Shown one piece after another: positions 9,083 to 19,112 of a stretch of 64,000 nucleotides of DNA. Every line of letters begins with the position of its first letter. Position 1 is the stretch's first letter. The stretch covers positions 186,001-250,000 of the forward strand of contig JAIBBZ010000003.1 of the NCBI GenBank assembly GCA_019694435.1, given 5' to 3'. The DNA comes from Pirellulales bacterium. Lineage in GTDB: Bacteria > Planctomycetota > Planctomycetia > Pirellulales > JAEUIK01. A model generated the notes under the pieces. The model had not been told where the DNA came from. It saw only the letters and a program-made list of their open reading frames with translations, and ran no database searches. The position numbers and the translations under genes were made by a program.

Positions 9083-10294
9083 ATGACCCCTGCCGGTAAG
9101 ACGGAAATTCGCCCGCTGCACGTCGCCTTGTTCGTCGGGGCGTTTGCGGTCGTGGTGCTCGGCATGGAGACCGTGACTTCGGCCTGGTTGGGCGTGCGCG
9201 GCGACGCGAAGCTCGAGCGACCCGCCTACATGGTCGACGTCGGCCGCGATGCGAAGACGATTCCGCCGGCTATCTCGGATCGCCCAACGGTGCTGTTGCT
9301 GGGCAATTCGCAGATGTACAGCCTGGCCGGGCGGCATCGCGGCGAGCCGCTGCGGAACGAAACGACCAGCACGCTGTTCGACCAATTCGTCCAGCGCGTC
9401 GACGGCTACCTGGGAAGTCACCTGGTGACCTACTACCGGCTGGCTTATCCCAACCAGTTGCCGTTCGAATATCTGACGACCTACTGCGATCTGCTCTCGC
9501 GCGGGTACCGGCCGAACGTCGTCGTCATGGCCTGGAACTGGCCGAACATTGCCCGCGAGCGCGATCTGCGGCACAGCATCCACCTGTACTACAAACGCCC
9601 CGAATACATCAGCTGGCTCGTCGGCCACCTCGAGAATCTCGATACGCCGGGCTCCAAACACGTCCTGGCTGCGGTCCAGGCCGAGATCCGCAAGGCCCGT
9701 ATCGAGATCGAAAAGCAGGACGCCATGTCGGATGCCGACAAGCTCGATCACGAGGCGGTCGACTGGCTGGCTGAACACACGACGCTCGTCGGCCAAAGCT
9801 CGGAGATTCGCAGCCGCATCTACCGTTCGGTCGTGAACGGCTTCCAGGAGCGCGTGGTGCAAAACGTCGAGGGCTATCAGCGCGGCGTGATCGAAGCCGA
9901 CCTGGAATTCAACCAGCACTGCCTCAGTGCCTTGCTTGCCCTGATGAGCCAGTACCGGGCCAAGGTGCTGATTTATGAGGAGCCGGTCCGCGGCGATATG
10001 GCGTCGTTCGTCGAGACGTCGCGGCACTACGAAGTGCTCAGTCGCCTGGTCTCGGTCGCCCGAGGCTACGGGTTCGACTTTGTCGACGCGCGTGAAGTCG
10101 TACCCAACGAGTACTGGGGTTGGGCCGGCAATTACCCCGATCGCGGCCACTTCACCGAGACGGGGCACGAGCTGCTGGCCGAGTTCCTGTTCCAAACCGG
10201 CAAACAATGCGGGCTCTGGGATCACTTGAAGACGGGCGTGTCTGTCGACGACGCGCAAGCGTTTGCCGGCGAGTTGCAGCAGACCGCAGAATAA
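9083..10294 (+). CDS. DltD/AlgX-like SGNH protein with N-terminal membrane anchor
   Basis: A 403-residue protein with one N-terminal hydrophobic segment (about residues 11-30, LHVALFVGAFAVVVLGMET) and an external SGNH-like domain. The nucleophile block is LLLGNSQMYSL, with the Ser near residue 76. The C-terminal Asp/His block is DRGHFTETGHELLAEF near 353. GNS replaces the usual GDS. Similar proteins (DltD, AlgX/AlgJ, PatB-like) hand acyl groups from an MBOAT to a polymer or trim them. The ATG at 9083 is chosen because the upstream extension from 9020 is not protein-like. It lies between the carrier protein gene (123-base gap) and the MBOAT gene (33-base gap), supporting one operon. Confidence 0.85.
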   Translation: MTPAGKTEIRPLHVALFVGAFAVVVLGMETVTSAWLGVRGDAKLERPAYMVDVGRDAKTIPPAISDRPTVLLLGNSQMYSLAGRHRGEPLRNETTSTLFDQFVQRVDGYLGSHLVTYYRLAYPNQLPFEYLTTYCDLLSRGYRPNVVVMAWNWPNIARERDLRHSIHLYYKRPEYISWLVGHLENLDTPGSKHVLAAVQAEIRKARIEIEKQDAMSDADKLDHEAVDWLAEHTTLVGQSSEIRSRIYRSVVNGFQERVVQNVEGYQRGVIEADLEFNQHCLSALLALMSQYRAKVLIYEEPVRGDMASFVETSRHYEVLSRLVSVARGYGFDFVDAREVVPNEYWGWAGNYPDRGHFTETGHELLAEFLFQTGKQCGLWDHLKTGVSVDDAQAFAGELQQTAE

Positions 10295-10327
10295 CCCGCC
10301 TCGACTCCTTCCATCGCTGCGTGATTC

Positions 10328-11785
10328 ATGCGCTTCGTTTCGCCGGTTTTTTGGATCTTCCTGCTGTCCGTCGTGATCGTTCTGGGCCTCTTGCCCCGGT
10401 CCTGGCGCAAATGGTGGCTGCTGGTCACCAGTTATCTGTTCTATGCCTCGTGGCATTGGCCCTACCTGGCGCTGCTCTGCGGCTGTGCGGTGCTCACCTG
10501 GTGGGGCGGCAATTGGATTGCCCAAGTCGAGGGCCCCCTGCGCGCTCGGCGCGGCTGGACCATCATCTTGATCAACGTCGCAGTGTTGGTGCTGTACAAG
10601 TACCTCGACTGGACCATCCTGCAGTTGCGCATCGTCAACCGGCTGCTGGGCCTCTCGTTCGAGATTCCGTATGCCGAGCTGGTCTTGCCCCTGGGCATCT
10701 CGTTTTATCTCTTCGAGTCGAGCAGCTACATCTTCGACGTCGTCAAGAAGCGCGAATCGCCGCACGGCTTCTGGGACGTGCAACTGTTCATTGCCTTCTT
10801 CCCCAAGCTGATCGCCGGGCCGATCATGCGGGCCAAGGAGTTGATGCCCCAGTTCGAGGGTGAGTTGCGGCCCACGGCTCGCGATCTGCAAGAAGGGCTG
10901 ACGCTGATCGCCACGGGGCTGTTCACCAAGGCCGTCCTGGCCGACTCGATCGGACCACAGGTCGACGACGCCTTCGCGCGCGAGGCCGTCGCGCTGGGCT
11001 CGACCGACGTGATGGTCATGTCGATGGCCTTCGCCGTGCAGTGCTATCTCGATTTCTCCGCCTACTCGCGGATCGCCCTGGGGGCAGCGCAGATGTGCGG
11101 GATCCGCCTGGTCGAAAACTTCAACTTCCCGTTGAGCGCAACGTCGCCGCCCGACTTCTGGAACCGCTGGCACATGTCGCTGTCGCGGTGGATTCGCGAC
11201 TATGTCTACTATCCGCTCGTCGGTGGCCGCGTGACGCTGGGCAACATGTGCCGCGCCACGATCCTTGCCATGACCATCTGCGGCGTCTGGCACGGCGCGG
11301 GCTGGAAGTTTGCCGTCTACGGGCTGTACCACGGCTGCCTGATCGCCGCTTATCACGTGTTCCGCTATGTCACGCGGAAGTACCAGCCCTTGGCCGAGGA
11401 CGACACCTGGGCCGGACGGATCGTGGCGGGCCTATCGGTCGTCGCGCTGAACGTCGCGCTCTGGCCTGCCTGGGCGATGTTCCGTGCGGACGATTTCCGG
11501 CATGCCCTGCAATTGTTGGCCATCATGTTCATGCCCTGGCAACACTCGGTCCGGTCGCTGTCCGGCACGTTCTATCTGCACGTCGCCACGCTCATGGCCT
11601 TGGTGTGGATGGCACCCTACCTGGTACCTGCCCTGAAACAGCTCGGCGCCGAGATCGGCGCCAAGGTTTCACAGCGTCGCCAGGGCTGGCTCTCGGCCAC
11701 CGGGGGAGCCGTGACCGGCCTGTTGTTCGCGCTGTGCCTGGTCTATTTGCGCGGCAAGCTGACGTTTATCTATTTCCAGTTCTGA
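10328..11785 (+). CDS. MBOAT family membrane O-acyltransferase (DltB/AlgI type)
   Basis: The 485-residue protein has many membrane segments spread over its length and the MBOAT signatures. LPLGISFYLFESSSYIFD is near residue 120, FFPKLIAGPIMRAKELMPQF near 157 and DFWNRWHMSLSRWIRDYVYYPL near 276. The invariant histidine is His322 in CGVWHGAGWKF. Members move an acyl or aminoacyl group across the membrane onto a hydroxyl of an extracytoplasmic polymer or lipid. As the last gene of the four-gene dlt-like set it is the likely transferase, taking its substrate from the carrier protein. Alginate-type acetylation (AlgI) is the other well-known role, but AlgI systems lack a dedicated adenylating enzyme and carrier protein. 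Confidence 0.95.
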   Translation: MRFVSPVFWIFLLSVVIVLGLLPRSWRKWWLLVTSYLFYASWHWPYLALLCGCAVLTWWGGNWIAQVEGPLRARRGWTIILINVAVLVLYKYLDWTILQLRIVNRLLGLSFEIPYAELVLPLGISFYLFESSSYIFDVVKKRESPHGFWDVQLFIAFFPKLIAGPIMRAKELMPQFEGELRPTARDLQEGLTLIATGLFTKAVLADSIGPQVDDAFAREAVALGSTDVMVMSMAFAVQCYLDFSAYSRIALGAAQMCGIRLVENFNFPLSATSPPDFWNRWHMSLSRWIRDYVYYPLVGGRVTLGNMCRATILAMTICGVWHGAGWKFAVYGLYHGCLIAAYHVFRYVTRKYQPLAEDDTWAGRIVAGLSVVALNVALWPAWAMFRADDFRHALQLLAIMFMPWQHSVRSLSGTFYLHVATLMALVWMAPYLVPALKQLGAEIGAKVSQRRQGWLSATGGAVTGLLFALCLVYLRGKLTFIYFQF

Positions 11786-12297
11786 AGCGGGCCCCCCGAT
11801 TGGTCTGCGACCCGATCGTGACCGAGCCTCTTGGGGGGCAAACGTCGCGCGGCGGCGGCTCGCAGGGGCAGTCTTCGGCGCCGGCAAAAAACAGGACCGC
11901 GGTTCTGGAATAAACTTGCCACTCGATGGGCGTCGTATAGTCTATGCCTTGGCGTCGGGCGGAAGCAAAGTTCGGCGGCGAATCAGAGCTGTTTCGAACC
12001 AGCTTCGTCGTTGCGTGAGTGTCAGTAGCCGCCTTGCAGCGAGGCGTTGACCGGCACAGGGTCTCGGCCGTGATGGGCAAGGGCCCGCCGCTTGCGCGTT
12101 CGATGCGGCGCGAATAGCAGTTAGTTTCGGTTCGATCCTAGTGGGGGGATCGACCGGAAGTCACGCTAAGGAATGCGGACTTCGCGTGGCCGCCAACTGG
12201 ATCGCGGAGTGCCCTTGCCCGGGCATGTGCCGCGCTTTGGTTTGTTGCCGCGCATTCCCCGGGCCGGTTCGGGTCCAATTCAAGTTAGGACATCCTG
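11786..12297. other. gene-free leader of the giant exported protein gene
   Basis: No gene is supported in these 512 bases. A TATAGT near 11935 could be a -10 box, but its best -35 (TTGCCA) is only 14 bases away. AGGA lies seven bases before the ATG at 12298 and sets the start of the next gene. Confidence 0.4.
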
Positions 12298-15200
12298 ATG
12301 GGGACCTACGCGCGAGGGGCCGTGCGTCGCAAGGGCCTGCTGCGTCGCCGCTGGGGAAGTCTCGGCGTCCAGCCACTGGAAGATCGCGTCCTGCTGAATG
12401 GCGAATCGGTGGCTCGGCAGTGGGACGAGCTGCTGCTCGCGGCGATTCGCCGCGACACGCCGCGGCCGCCGGTGCATGCCCGCAACTTGTTTCACACTTC
12501 GGCCGCTATGTACGACGCCTGGGCGGCGTACGACGCAAACGCGACGGGCTACCTGAATTTCGAGAAATACACTTCGCCGGACGTCGCAGGCGCTCGGGAA
12601 GAAGCCATTAGCTACGCGGCCTACCGCGTCTTGAAAAACCGGTATACCAACGCCAATGGCGGCGCCACGTCCGTCGCCTCGTTCGACGCGAAAATGGTCG
12701 AACTCGGCTACGACCCGGCCTACACCTCGACGCTGGGCACGTCGCCGGCCGCGCTCGGAAACCGCATTGCGCAAACGATCATCGAATTCGGCATGAACGA
12801 CGGTTCGCTGCAGGCGAACAACTATGCCGATCCGACGTACACGCCCGTCAACCCGGCGCTCGGCGTGCTGGTGTCGGGCACGGAGGTCGTCGACCCGAAT
12901 CGCTGGCAGCCGCTGGCGTTCGAGGAGCTGGTTCTGCAAAACGGCATCGTCGTCGGAGCCTCGACGCAGAAGTTCGTCGGCTCGCAATGGAAGGACGTGA
13001 TTCCTTTCTCATTCGAGCGCGGACAGTTCATCGATCCGGGCCCGCCGCCTCAGTTGAACACGCCGTCCGCGGCGCAATACAAGGCCGAGGCCCTCGACGT
13101 CATCCGCGCCGCAAGCATTCTCGATCCGTCGTTCTCGACGACGATCGATATCTCCCCCGGCGTCTTTCACAACAACACCCTGGGCACCAACGACGGTACG
13201 GGCTACGGGCTCAACCCGGTCACGGGTCAGCCGTATGCGCCGAACGTGGTCAAGCTGGGCGACTACGGGCGCGTCCTGGCCGAATTTTGGGCCGACGGCC
13301 CCCAGTCGGAGACTCCACCCGGGCATTGGAACGTCATCGCCAACGACGTTACCGACACGCTCGCTCCGGCCGACAAGCGGATCGGCGGCGTCGGCGCCCC
13401 GGTCGACGATCTCGAATGGGACGTGAAGCTGTATTTCAGCCTCAACGCCGGGATGCACGATGCCGCAGTCAGCGCCTGGGGGCTCAAGCGCGTCTACGAC
13501 AGTACCCGACCGATCACGATGATTCGCTACCTGGCCGGGCTGGGCCAGTCGAGCGATCCGCAGCAGCCCTCGTACAACCCCGACGGCATCCCCCTGGAAC
13601 CGGGACTGGTCGAGGTGATCACCTCGGACACGACGCAGCCCGGTGAACGGCATGCCCAGCTCGCGGGACACGAAGGCGAGATCGCAATCCACACCTATCA
13701 AGGTCCGCCCGACGACCCCGATGCCCCTCCGGCCGGCGTCGGCTGGATCCTCGCCGCCGATTGGCTCCCCTATCAGCGGCCAACTTTCGTGACGCCGCCG
13801 TTTGCAGGCTACGTGTCGGGCCACAGCACGTACAGTCGCAGCGGCGCCGAAATCATGACCGACTTTACCGGCAGCCCGTATTTCCCGGGCGGGCTGTTCG
13901 AGTATCACATGAACACGGACTTCTTGTCATTCGAGACGGGCCCTTCGCAACCGGTGACGTTGCAGTGGGCGTCGTACTACGATGCCTCGGACGAAGCGGG
14001 CATCTCGCGCATCTACGGTGGCATCCATATCCCGGCCGACGATTTCACGGGCCGCATCATCGGGTCGCAGGTCGGCAATTCGGTCTATGCGCTGGCCACG
14101 CAGTATTTCAGCGGCGCGCACGCCGCCGCGCCGGTCGCATTTCCCGAGGTCGACGGCACAACGCTGGCGGTGCAATCGGCGGCCAGCTCCTTGGTGGTTG
14201 CCGCGACCTTGACCCAAGGCACCAGCACGCCGCTCGAAGCGCAAGGCGGCGCGTCTGGCCAGACCGCATTGTCCGGCTCGGTCGTGGCCGACCTGTCGAA
14301 CAGCTCCGTCGAACTCCTGGCCGGCAGCATCAGCGTCGCTGGACAGGCCGGGGCCTTCAGCCCGCTCGGCACGCCCGCGAACTATGCCTGGCAACTGCCC
14401 GTGGGGTTGCCGGTCAGTTTCACCGCGGCCGCGCGGGGCCTGCAGTTTCAACTGCTCGGTAACGTCGCGCTCGACGCCGAAGGCAACGCCTCGGCGGCCG
14501 GCTTCGATCTGCAGTTTGCCGCCGGCAGCGTGCTCGACTACGACCTTGACGGCCAGGCCGGCTCGATCGATCTGGCGGCCCTGCCACCCGTGTCGAATGC
14601 CTCGGCTGGCGATGCGTCGCTGCGCCTGATCAATGGCCAGTGGGTCGTGACCGTCCCTGTCGACACGACGATCGTGTTGGCCGGGCTGGCCGGCGGCGCC
14701 GATCTCGAACTACATCTGACCGGCGACGTCGTCGTCGTGTCGCCTCAACTGTTCACCAACATCAGCGCGGGCAGCGGCCTCGATACGCCGCAGCGCAGCG
14801 AGCCGGCCACGGTTACGGCACCGTACCTGCAAGCGGCGCACACCGGTGGCGTCGCGACGGGCGATTACGATGGCGACGGTCTGCCGGACCTCCTGCTGAC
14901 GCGCGCCGACGGTCCGGCCGTGCTGTATCGAAACCTGGGCAATAGCACCTTTGCCGACGTCACCTCGGCAACCGGCCTGGCGGCGCTGTTGCCGGCATCG
15001 TCCAATGGCGCTGCGTTTGGCGATATCGACAACGACGGCGACCTCGACCTGTATGTGACCGGGATCGGCAACGCTCGGTTCCACCTGTTCGTCCAGAACC
15101 ATGGCACGTTCACCGAAGAGGCCCTGACGCGCGGCGCGGCCCTCGACGGCGCGACCGTTTACGGGCAAAGCGCGGCCTGGGGCGATTACGACCGCGACGG

Positions 15201-18200
15201 CTACCTCGACCTCTACGTTACCGAGTGGCGCATCGACGATGCCGTGCAGAATCCGGGCCAGGTGCCGACGCGCTCGCGACTGCTGCGCAATCTGGGCGTC
15301 ATGCAGCCCGGCCACTTTGTCGACGTCACCTCGGCCGCGGGAGTCGCCCTGGACGGCGTGACCGGTACGGCCGAACCGGGTGAGTTCGCGCGTAGCGCGC
15401 GCTTCAGCGATCTCGATCACGATGGCTGGCAGGACCTGTTGGTGATCGGCGACTACGGCGAGTCGAAGCTGTTCTGGAACAATCACGACGGCACCTTCGC
15501 CGACGGTACTGTCGCGGCCGGGCTGAGCAGCGTGGCCCGCGCCGCCGGCTCGGCGATCGCCGATTTCAATGGCGACGGCTGGCTGGACGTGTTCATCACA
15601 GCCGCGTATTCGCCGGCCGACGGTTGGGACGGCAACCGCCTGCTGCTCAACGCCGGCAATCGGCTGTTTACCGACGCGACCAGCGCGGCGGGCGTCCGCA
15701 ACGCGGGCCGCGCCTGGGCCGCAGACGCTTGGGACTACGACAACGACGGCGATCCCGATTTGATCATCACCGCCGGCGATCACGCCGAGGGCGCGGGAGC
15801 GTTCGCCGGTGATGCCGTCCGCCTCTTCCGCAACAACGGGGGCGCATCGTTCACCGAAGTTTCCGCGGCGCTGGGGCTACCGACCGGAACGCTGTCCAAA
15901 GGCCTGGCCACGCTGGACTTCGACCGCGACGGCGACCGTGACCTGGTGTTCGTCAATTACGGAGGGCTGCCGACACTCGTGCGCAACGACGGCGGCAACC
16001 GCGTGGGCAGTTGGCTGCGGCTCAACTTGCAAGCCACGGCCTCGGACACGCTGGGCCTGGGGGCCCGGGTCACCGTGACCCCGGTGGCCGGCGGCCCCAG
16101 CTTTGTCACGGTGTTGTCCGGCGGTAGCAACTATCTGTCGACCAGCGAGCCTTCGTTGCTGCTCGGACTCGGGCCCGGCACGGCGCCGCTCGCGTCGGTC
16201 ACGGTCGCCTGGCCCAGCGGCGCAGTCCAAACGCTGACCAACGTGGCCCGCAATACGACCTTGAAGGTCCAGGAATATCTGGGGCCGACCTTTACGAACG
16301 TCACGCAAGCCGCGGGCTTGAACCTCGCGCAGCTTCCGCCGCCCTATGATGCGTTTTCGTCGATCATCAACATGTCTGCCTCGGGAGCAGCGGGCGACTA
16401 CGACGGCGATGGTTGGGTCGATTTGTTCGTCACGCGCCCGTACTACGGCGACAAGCTGTACCGCAACCTGGGCGATGGAACCTTTGCCGATGTGACGGAC
16501 CAGGCGTTTCCCACGACCTCGGCCACGCAAGACTCTTCGGCCAGTTGGCTCGACGTCGACAACGATGGCGACCTCGACCTTGTGATCCTCACGTTCTTCT
16601 CCCTGCAGTTCAAACTCTACATCAACGACGGCACGGGCCATTTCGCCGAAGAAGGCGTGCCGCGCGGAGTCAACGTGCCGGGGCCGCTCGCGCGCTTCGG
16701 CATCAGCGTCGCCGTCGGCGATTACGACCTCGACGGCTACCTCGACATCTTCGTCGTCAGCCTGCAGGTGGCCGCCGGCCCGCTGTACACGCGCCTGTTG
16801 CACAATCGCGGGGCAGCCCAACCAGGCTATTTCGAAGACGTGACCGTGGCGTCCGGGATCGACATCGACACCCGGTCGCCCGATTTGCCCTTCTGGGATC
16901 CCGACCATCCCTTCCTGCCGTACACGGCGCGATTTGCCGACCTCGACGGCGACCGCTATCCGGACTTGTTCGTCACCATCGACACGGGGCTCAGCCGGTT
17001 GTTCTGGAACAACGGCGACGGCACCTTCACCGACGGCACCGACGCGAGCGGGACCGGCCGGGGCGATTCGGACATGGGCCTGGCGATCGGCGACTACAAC
17101 AACGATGGCCGCTTCGACCTGTTTGTCTCCGGCGTATACCCCCGCACCGGAAACGTCGCCATTCTCGTCACGGGCAATCGCCTGTTCGAAAACCTCGGTA
17201 AACGCCAATTCCTCGACGTGACCGCCTCGCAGCACCTGGCCGACGCGGGCTGGGCCTGGGGGACGACGTTCCTCGATTACGACAACGACGGCGAACTCGA
17301 CGTGGCGGTGACCAACGGTTCGCAAGCCGCGGTCAATCTCGGGAGCGACCAGACGGTATTGTACCAGCGCAACCACAACACCTATTTCGACGTCAGCACC
17401 CGGGCCGGCATCGTCGACTCGGACGCCGGGCGCGGCGTGATCGCGTTCGACTACGACAACGACGGCGACGAAGACATGTTCATTGTCAACTCGTTTACGG
17501 CACCCGTGCTCTATCGCAACGACGGCGGCAACGCCAAGAGCTGGCTAAGCCTGGAATTGAACGGCGTGACGTCGAACCGGCAAGGCATTGGCGCTCGCGT
17601 CGCCGTCACGCCCCAGCTGGGCGGCCCCACCTATTACCGCGAGATGAGCGCCAGCAGCAACTTCGCCTCGCAGAATCCCGACCAGGTGCACTTCGGACTT
17701 GGCGAGGGTACCGGCACCATCGACAAGGTCGAGATCATCTGGCCCAGCGGACTGGTCCAGGTGTTGACCCATGTCGCGCGCAACCAGCGTCTGCAAGTGA
17801 CCGAACCGCAACCGCCAGAGATCGCCGTCCCCCCGCTCTACACGACGTCCGAAGGCACTGCCGTCACGCTCGTGGCGACGCTGGGGGGATTGGTCGATAC
17901 GGTCACCTGGGACTTCGACAACGATGGCCAGTACGACGACGCGGCAGGCGCGTCGGTCAGTTATCTGCCGACCGATCAGGGCGACTTCCTGATCCGAGCC
18001 AAGGCCAGCGGTCCCGACGGCGAAGCCTTGGCCCAAACCCTGGTCCATGCCACGAGCGTCGCGCCGACGGCCGCGATCGCCGCGGCGATTGCGGCACAAT
18101 TCCGCGGCGAAACCGTCGTCTACACGCTGTCGGCCAGCGATCCTGCGCCGGCCGATCAGGCAGCCGGATTCACCTGGGAAATCGACTGGGACAGCAACGG

Positions 18201-19053
18201 CGTGTGGGACCAGACCGTCAGTGGCGCCAGCGGCACGACCGTGTCCCATTCCTACCCGACGGACGGCCCCCGAACAATTATGGTCCGTGCGACCGATGAC
18301 GACGGCAGCACCGGCGCCGTGGCCAGCACCGGCGTGACGGTCGAAAAATTCGTCACCCGGTTCAACGGGTCGAACACCGATCTGCTGTGGGGCGGCACAT
18401 CAGGCTTCGACGGCGTGTACTTCATCGGATCCGGTACGAGCGTGACGGTGTTTACCCAGTTTGAAAACTCCGTGCTCGACTACGCGACTGAAACCGTGAC
18501 CGGCGTGAACGGTCGCATCAAGGCCTACGGCTACGGCAGTCTGGACGTGCTCGATGCCGAGTTCGTCACCTCGCGCACTGTCGAGCTGTATGGCGGAGCT
18601 GGCGACGACGCGCTTTACGGCGGCAGCCGAGGCGACTCGCTCTACGGCGGCTTGGGCAACGACCTGATCGTCGGTGGCACGCAGGGCAGCGACCTGGGCG
18701 ACCGCCTGTTTGGCGAAGAAGGAACCGACGTGCTGTTCGGCTACCGCGGCGCCGACACCCTCGACGGCGGCTCGGGGCAGGACCTGCTAGTCGCCGATCG
18801 ATTCAATTTCGGCGACGATCTCTTCGGTTACCTTGGTGGCGCCCAGGGCGTTTGGTCCGATGGCAGCGACTACCAGGATCGAATCGCGGCCTTGCTCTAC
18901 GACACGCTGCTACCGGCGGAAACCGTGTTCGCCGACGGTGCCGTCGATCGGCTTGTCGGAGGCAGCGATTTGGATTGGCTGTTCTACACCTTCGGACAGG
19001 ACGTGGTATCGGACGCCGCGCCCGGCGAAGAGCACACCGACGCCGCGCCCTAG
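12298..19053 (+). CDS. giant exported vanadium-haloperoxidase/PAP2 protein with two FG-GAP+ASPIC/UnbV modules, PKD and Ca-binding repeats
   Basis: This 2251-residue protein starts with a basic segment and VQPLEDRVLLNG (residues 24-35), the N-terminal motif of many planctomycete exported proteins. Residues about 40-620 form a vanadium-dependent haloperoxidase-like domain. All three active-site blocks are present: Lys397-x6-Arg404-Pro405, Ser507-Gly508-His509 and Ser570-Arg571-x5-His577-x3-Asp581. Residues about 820-1235 carry FG-GAP/VCBS repeats (GDYDGDGLPDL, GDIDNDGDLDLY and so on), followed by an ASPIC/UnbV domain (about 1237-1325). A second such module spans about 1330-1835. PKD-like domains lie at 1842-2014, and RTX-like Ca repeats (GGAGDDALYGG, GGLGNDLIVGG) near 2098-2160. 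The family chemistry is halide oxidation by peroxide or phosphate transfer; which applies here is unknown. Confidence 0.93.
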   Translation: MGTYARGAVRRKGLLRRRWGSLGVQPLEDRVLLNGESVARQWDELLLAAIRRDTPRPPVHARNLFHTSAAMYDAWAAYDANATGYLNFEKYTSPDVAGAREEAISYAAYRVLKNRYTNANGGATSVASFDAKMVELGYDPAYTSTLGTSPAALGNRIAQTIIEFGMNDGSLQANNYADPTYTPVNPALGVLVSGTEVVDPNRWQPLAFEELVLQNGIVVGASTQKFVGSQWKDVIPFSFERGQFIDPGPPPQLNTPSAAQYKAEALDVIRAASILDPSFSTTIDISPGVFHNNTLGTNDGTGYGLNPVTGQPYAPNVVKLGDYGRVLAEFWADGPQSETPPGHWNVIANDVTDTLAPADKRIGGVGAPVDDLEWDVKLYFSLNAGMHDAAVSAWGLKRVYDSTRPITMIRYLAGLGQSSDPQQPSYNPDGIPLEPGLVEVITSDTTQPGERHAQLAGHEGEIAIHTYQGPPDDPDAPPAGVGWILAADWLPYQRPTFVTPPFAGYVSGHSTYSRSGAEIMTDFTGSPYFPGGLFEYHMNTDFLSFETGPSQPVTLQWASYYDASDEAGISRIYGGIHIPADDFTGRIIGSQVGNSVYALATQYFSGAHAAAPVAFPEVDGTTLAVQSAASSLVVAATLTQGTSTPLEAQGGASGQTALSGSVVADLSNSSVELLAGSISVAGQAGAFSPLGTPANYAWQLPVGLPVSFTAAARGLQFQLLGNVALDAEGNASAAGFDLQFAAGSVLDYDLDGQAGSIDLAALPPVSNASAGDASLRLINGQWVVTVPVDTTIVLAGLAGGADLELHLTGDVVVVSPQLFTNISAGSGLDTPQRSEPATVTAPYLQAAHTGGVATGDYDGDGLPDLLLTRADGPAVLYRNLGNSTFADVTSATGLAALLPASSNGAAFGDIDNDGDLDLYVTGIGNARFHLFVQNHGTFTEEALTRGAALDGATVYGQSAAWGDYDRDGYLDLYVTEWRIDDAVQNPGQVPTRSRLLRNLGVMQPGHFVDVTSAAGVALDGVTGTAEPGEFARSARFSDLDHDGWQDLLVIGDYGESKLFWNNHDGTFADGTVAAGLSSVARAAGSAIADFNGDGWLDVFITAAYSPADGWDGNRLLLNAGNRLFTDATSAAGVRNAGRAWAADAWDYDNDGDPDLIITAGDHAEGAGAFAGDAVRLFRNNGGASFTEVSAALGLPTGTLSKGLATLDFDRDGDRDLVFVNYGGLPTLVRNDGGNRVGSWLRLNLQATASDTLGLGARVTVTPVAGGPSFVTVLSGGSNYLSTSEPSLLLGLGPGTAPLASVTVAWPSGAVQTLTNVARNTTLKVQEYLGPTFTNVTQAAGLNLAQLPPPYDAFSSIINMSASGAAGDYDGDGWVDLFVTRPYYGDKLYRNLGDGTFADVTDQAFPTTSATQDSSASWLDVDNDGDLDLVILTFFSLQFKLYINDGTGHFAEEGVPRGVNVPGPLARFGISVAVGDYDLDGYLDIFVVSLQVAAGPLYTRLLHNRGAAQPGYFEDVTVASGIDIDTRSPDLPFWDPDHPFLPYTARFADLDGDRYPDLFVTIDTGLSRLFWNNGDGTFTDGTDASGTGRGDSDMGLAIGDYNNDGRFDLFVSGVYPRTGNVAILVTGNRLFENLGKRQFLDVTASQHLADAGWAWGTTFLDYDNDGELDVAVTNGSQAAVNLGSDQTVLYQRNHNTYFDVSTRAGIVDSDAGRGVIAFDYDNDGDEDMFIVNSFTAPVLYRNDGGNAKSWLSLELNGVTSNRQGIGARVAVTPQLGGPTYYREMSASSNFASQNPDQVHFGLGEGTGTIDKVEIIWPSGLVQVLTHVARNQRLQVTEPQPPEIAVPPLYTTSEGTAVTLVATLGGLVDTVTWDFDNDGQYDDAAGASVSYLPTDQGDFLIRAKASGPDGEALAQTLVHATSVAPTAAIAAAIAAQFRGETVVYTLSASDPAPADQAAGFTWEIDWDSNGVWDQTVSGASGTTVSHSYPTDGPRTIMVRATDDDGSTGAVASTGVTVEKFVTRFNGSNTDLLWGGTSGFDGVYFIGSGTSVTVFTQFENSVLDYATETVTGVNGRIKAYGYGSLDVLDAEFVTSRTVELYGGAGDDALYGGSRGDSLYGGLGNDLIVGGTQGSDLGDRLFGEEGTDVLFGYRGADTLDGGSGQDLLVADRFNFGDDLFGYLGGAQGVWSDGSDYQDRIAALLYDTLLPAETVFADGAVDRLVGGSDLDWLFYTFGQDVVSDAAPGEEHTDAAP

Positions 19054-19112
19054 AAAATCGGGTGGGGCAAACCCTCGGCGCCTCCCGCGGTGCGAATTCG
19101 ATCGGCGGCCGT

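Noticed and set aside
8588-11356. Long open frame of 922 codons antisense to the dlt-like operon
   Set aside because: It is rich in Arg/Gln/His/Gly and lies antisense to well-supported enzymes; in G+C-rich DNA such frames arise from third-position bias on the coding strand.
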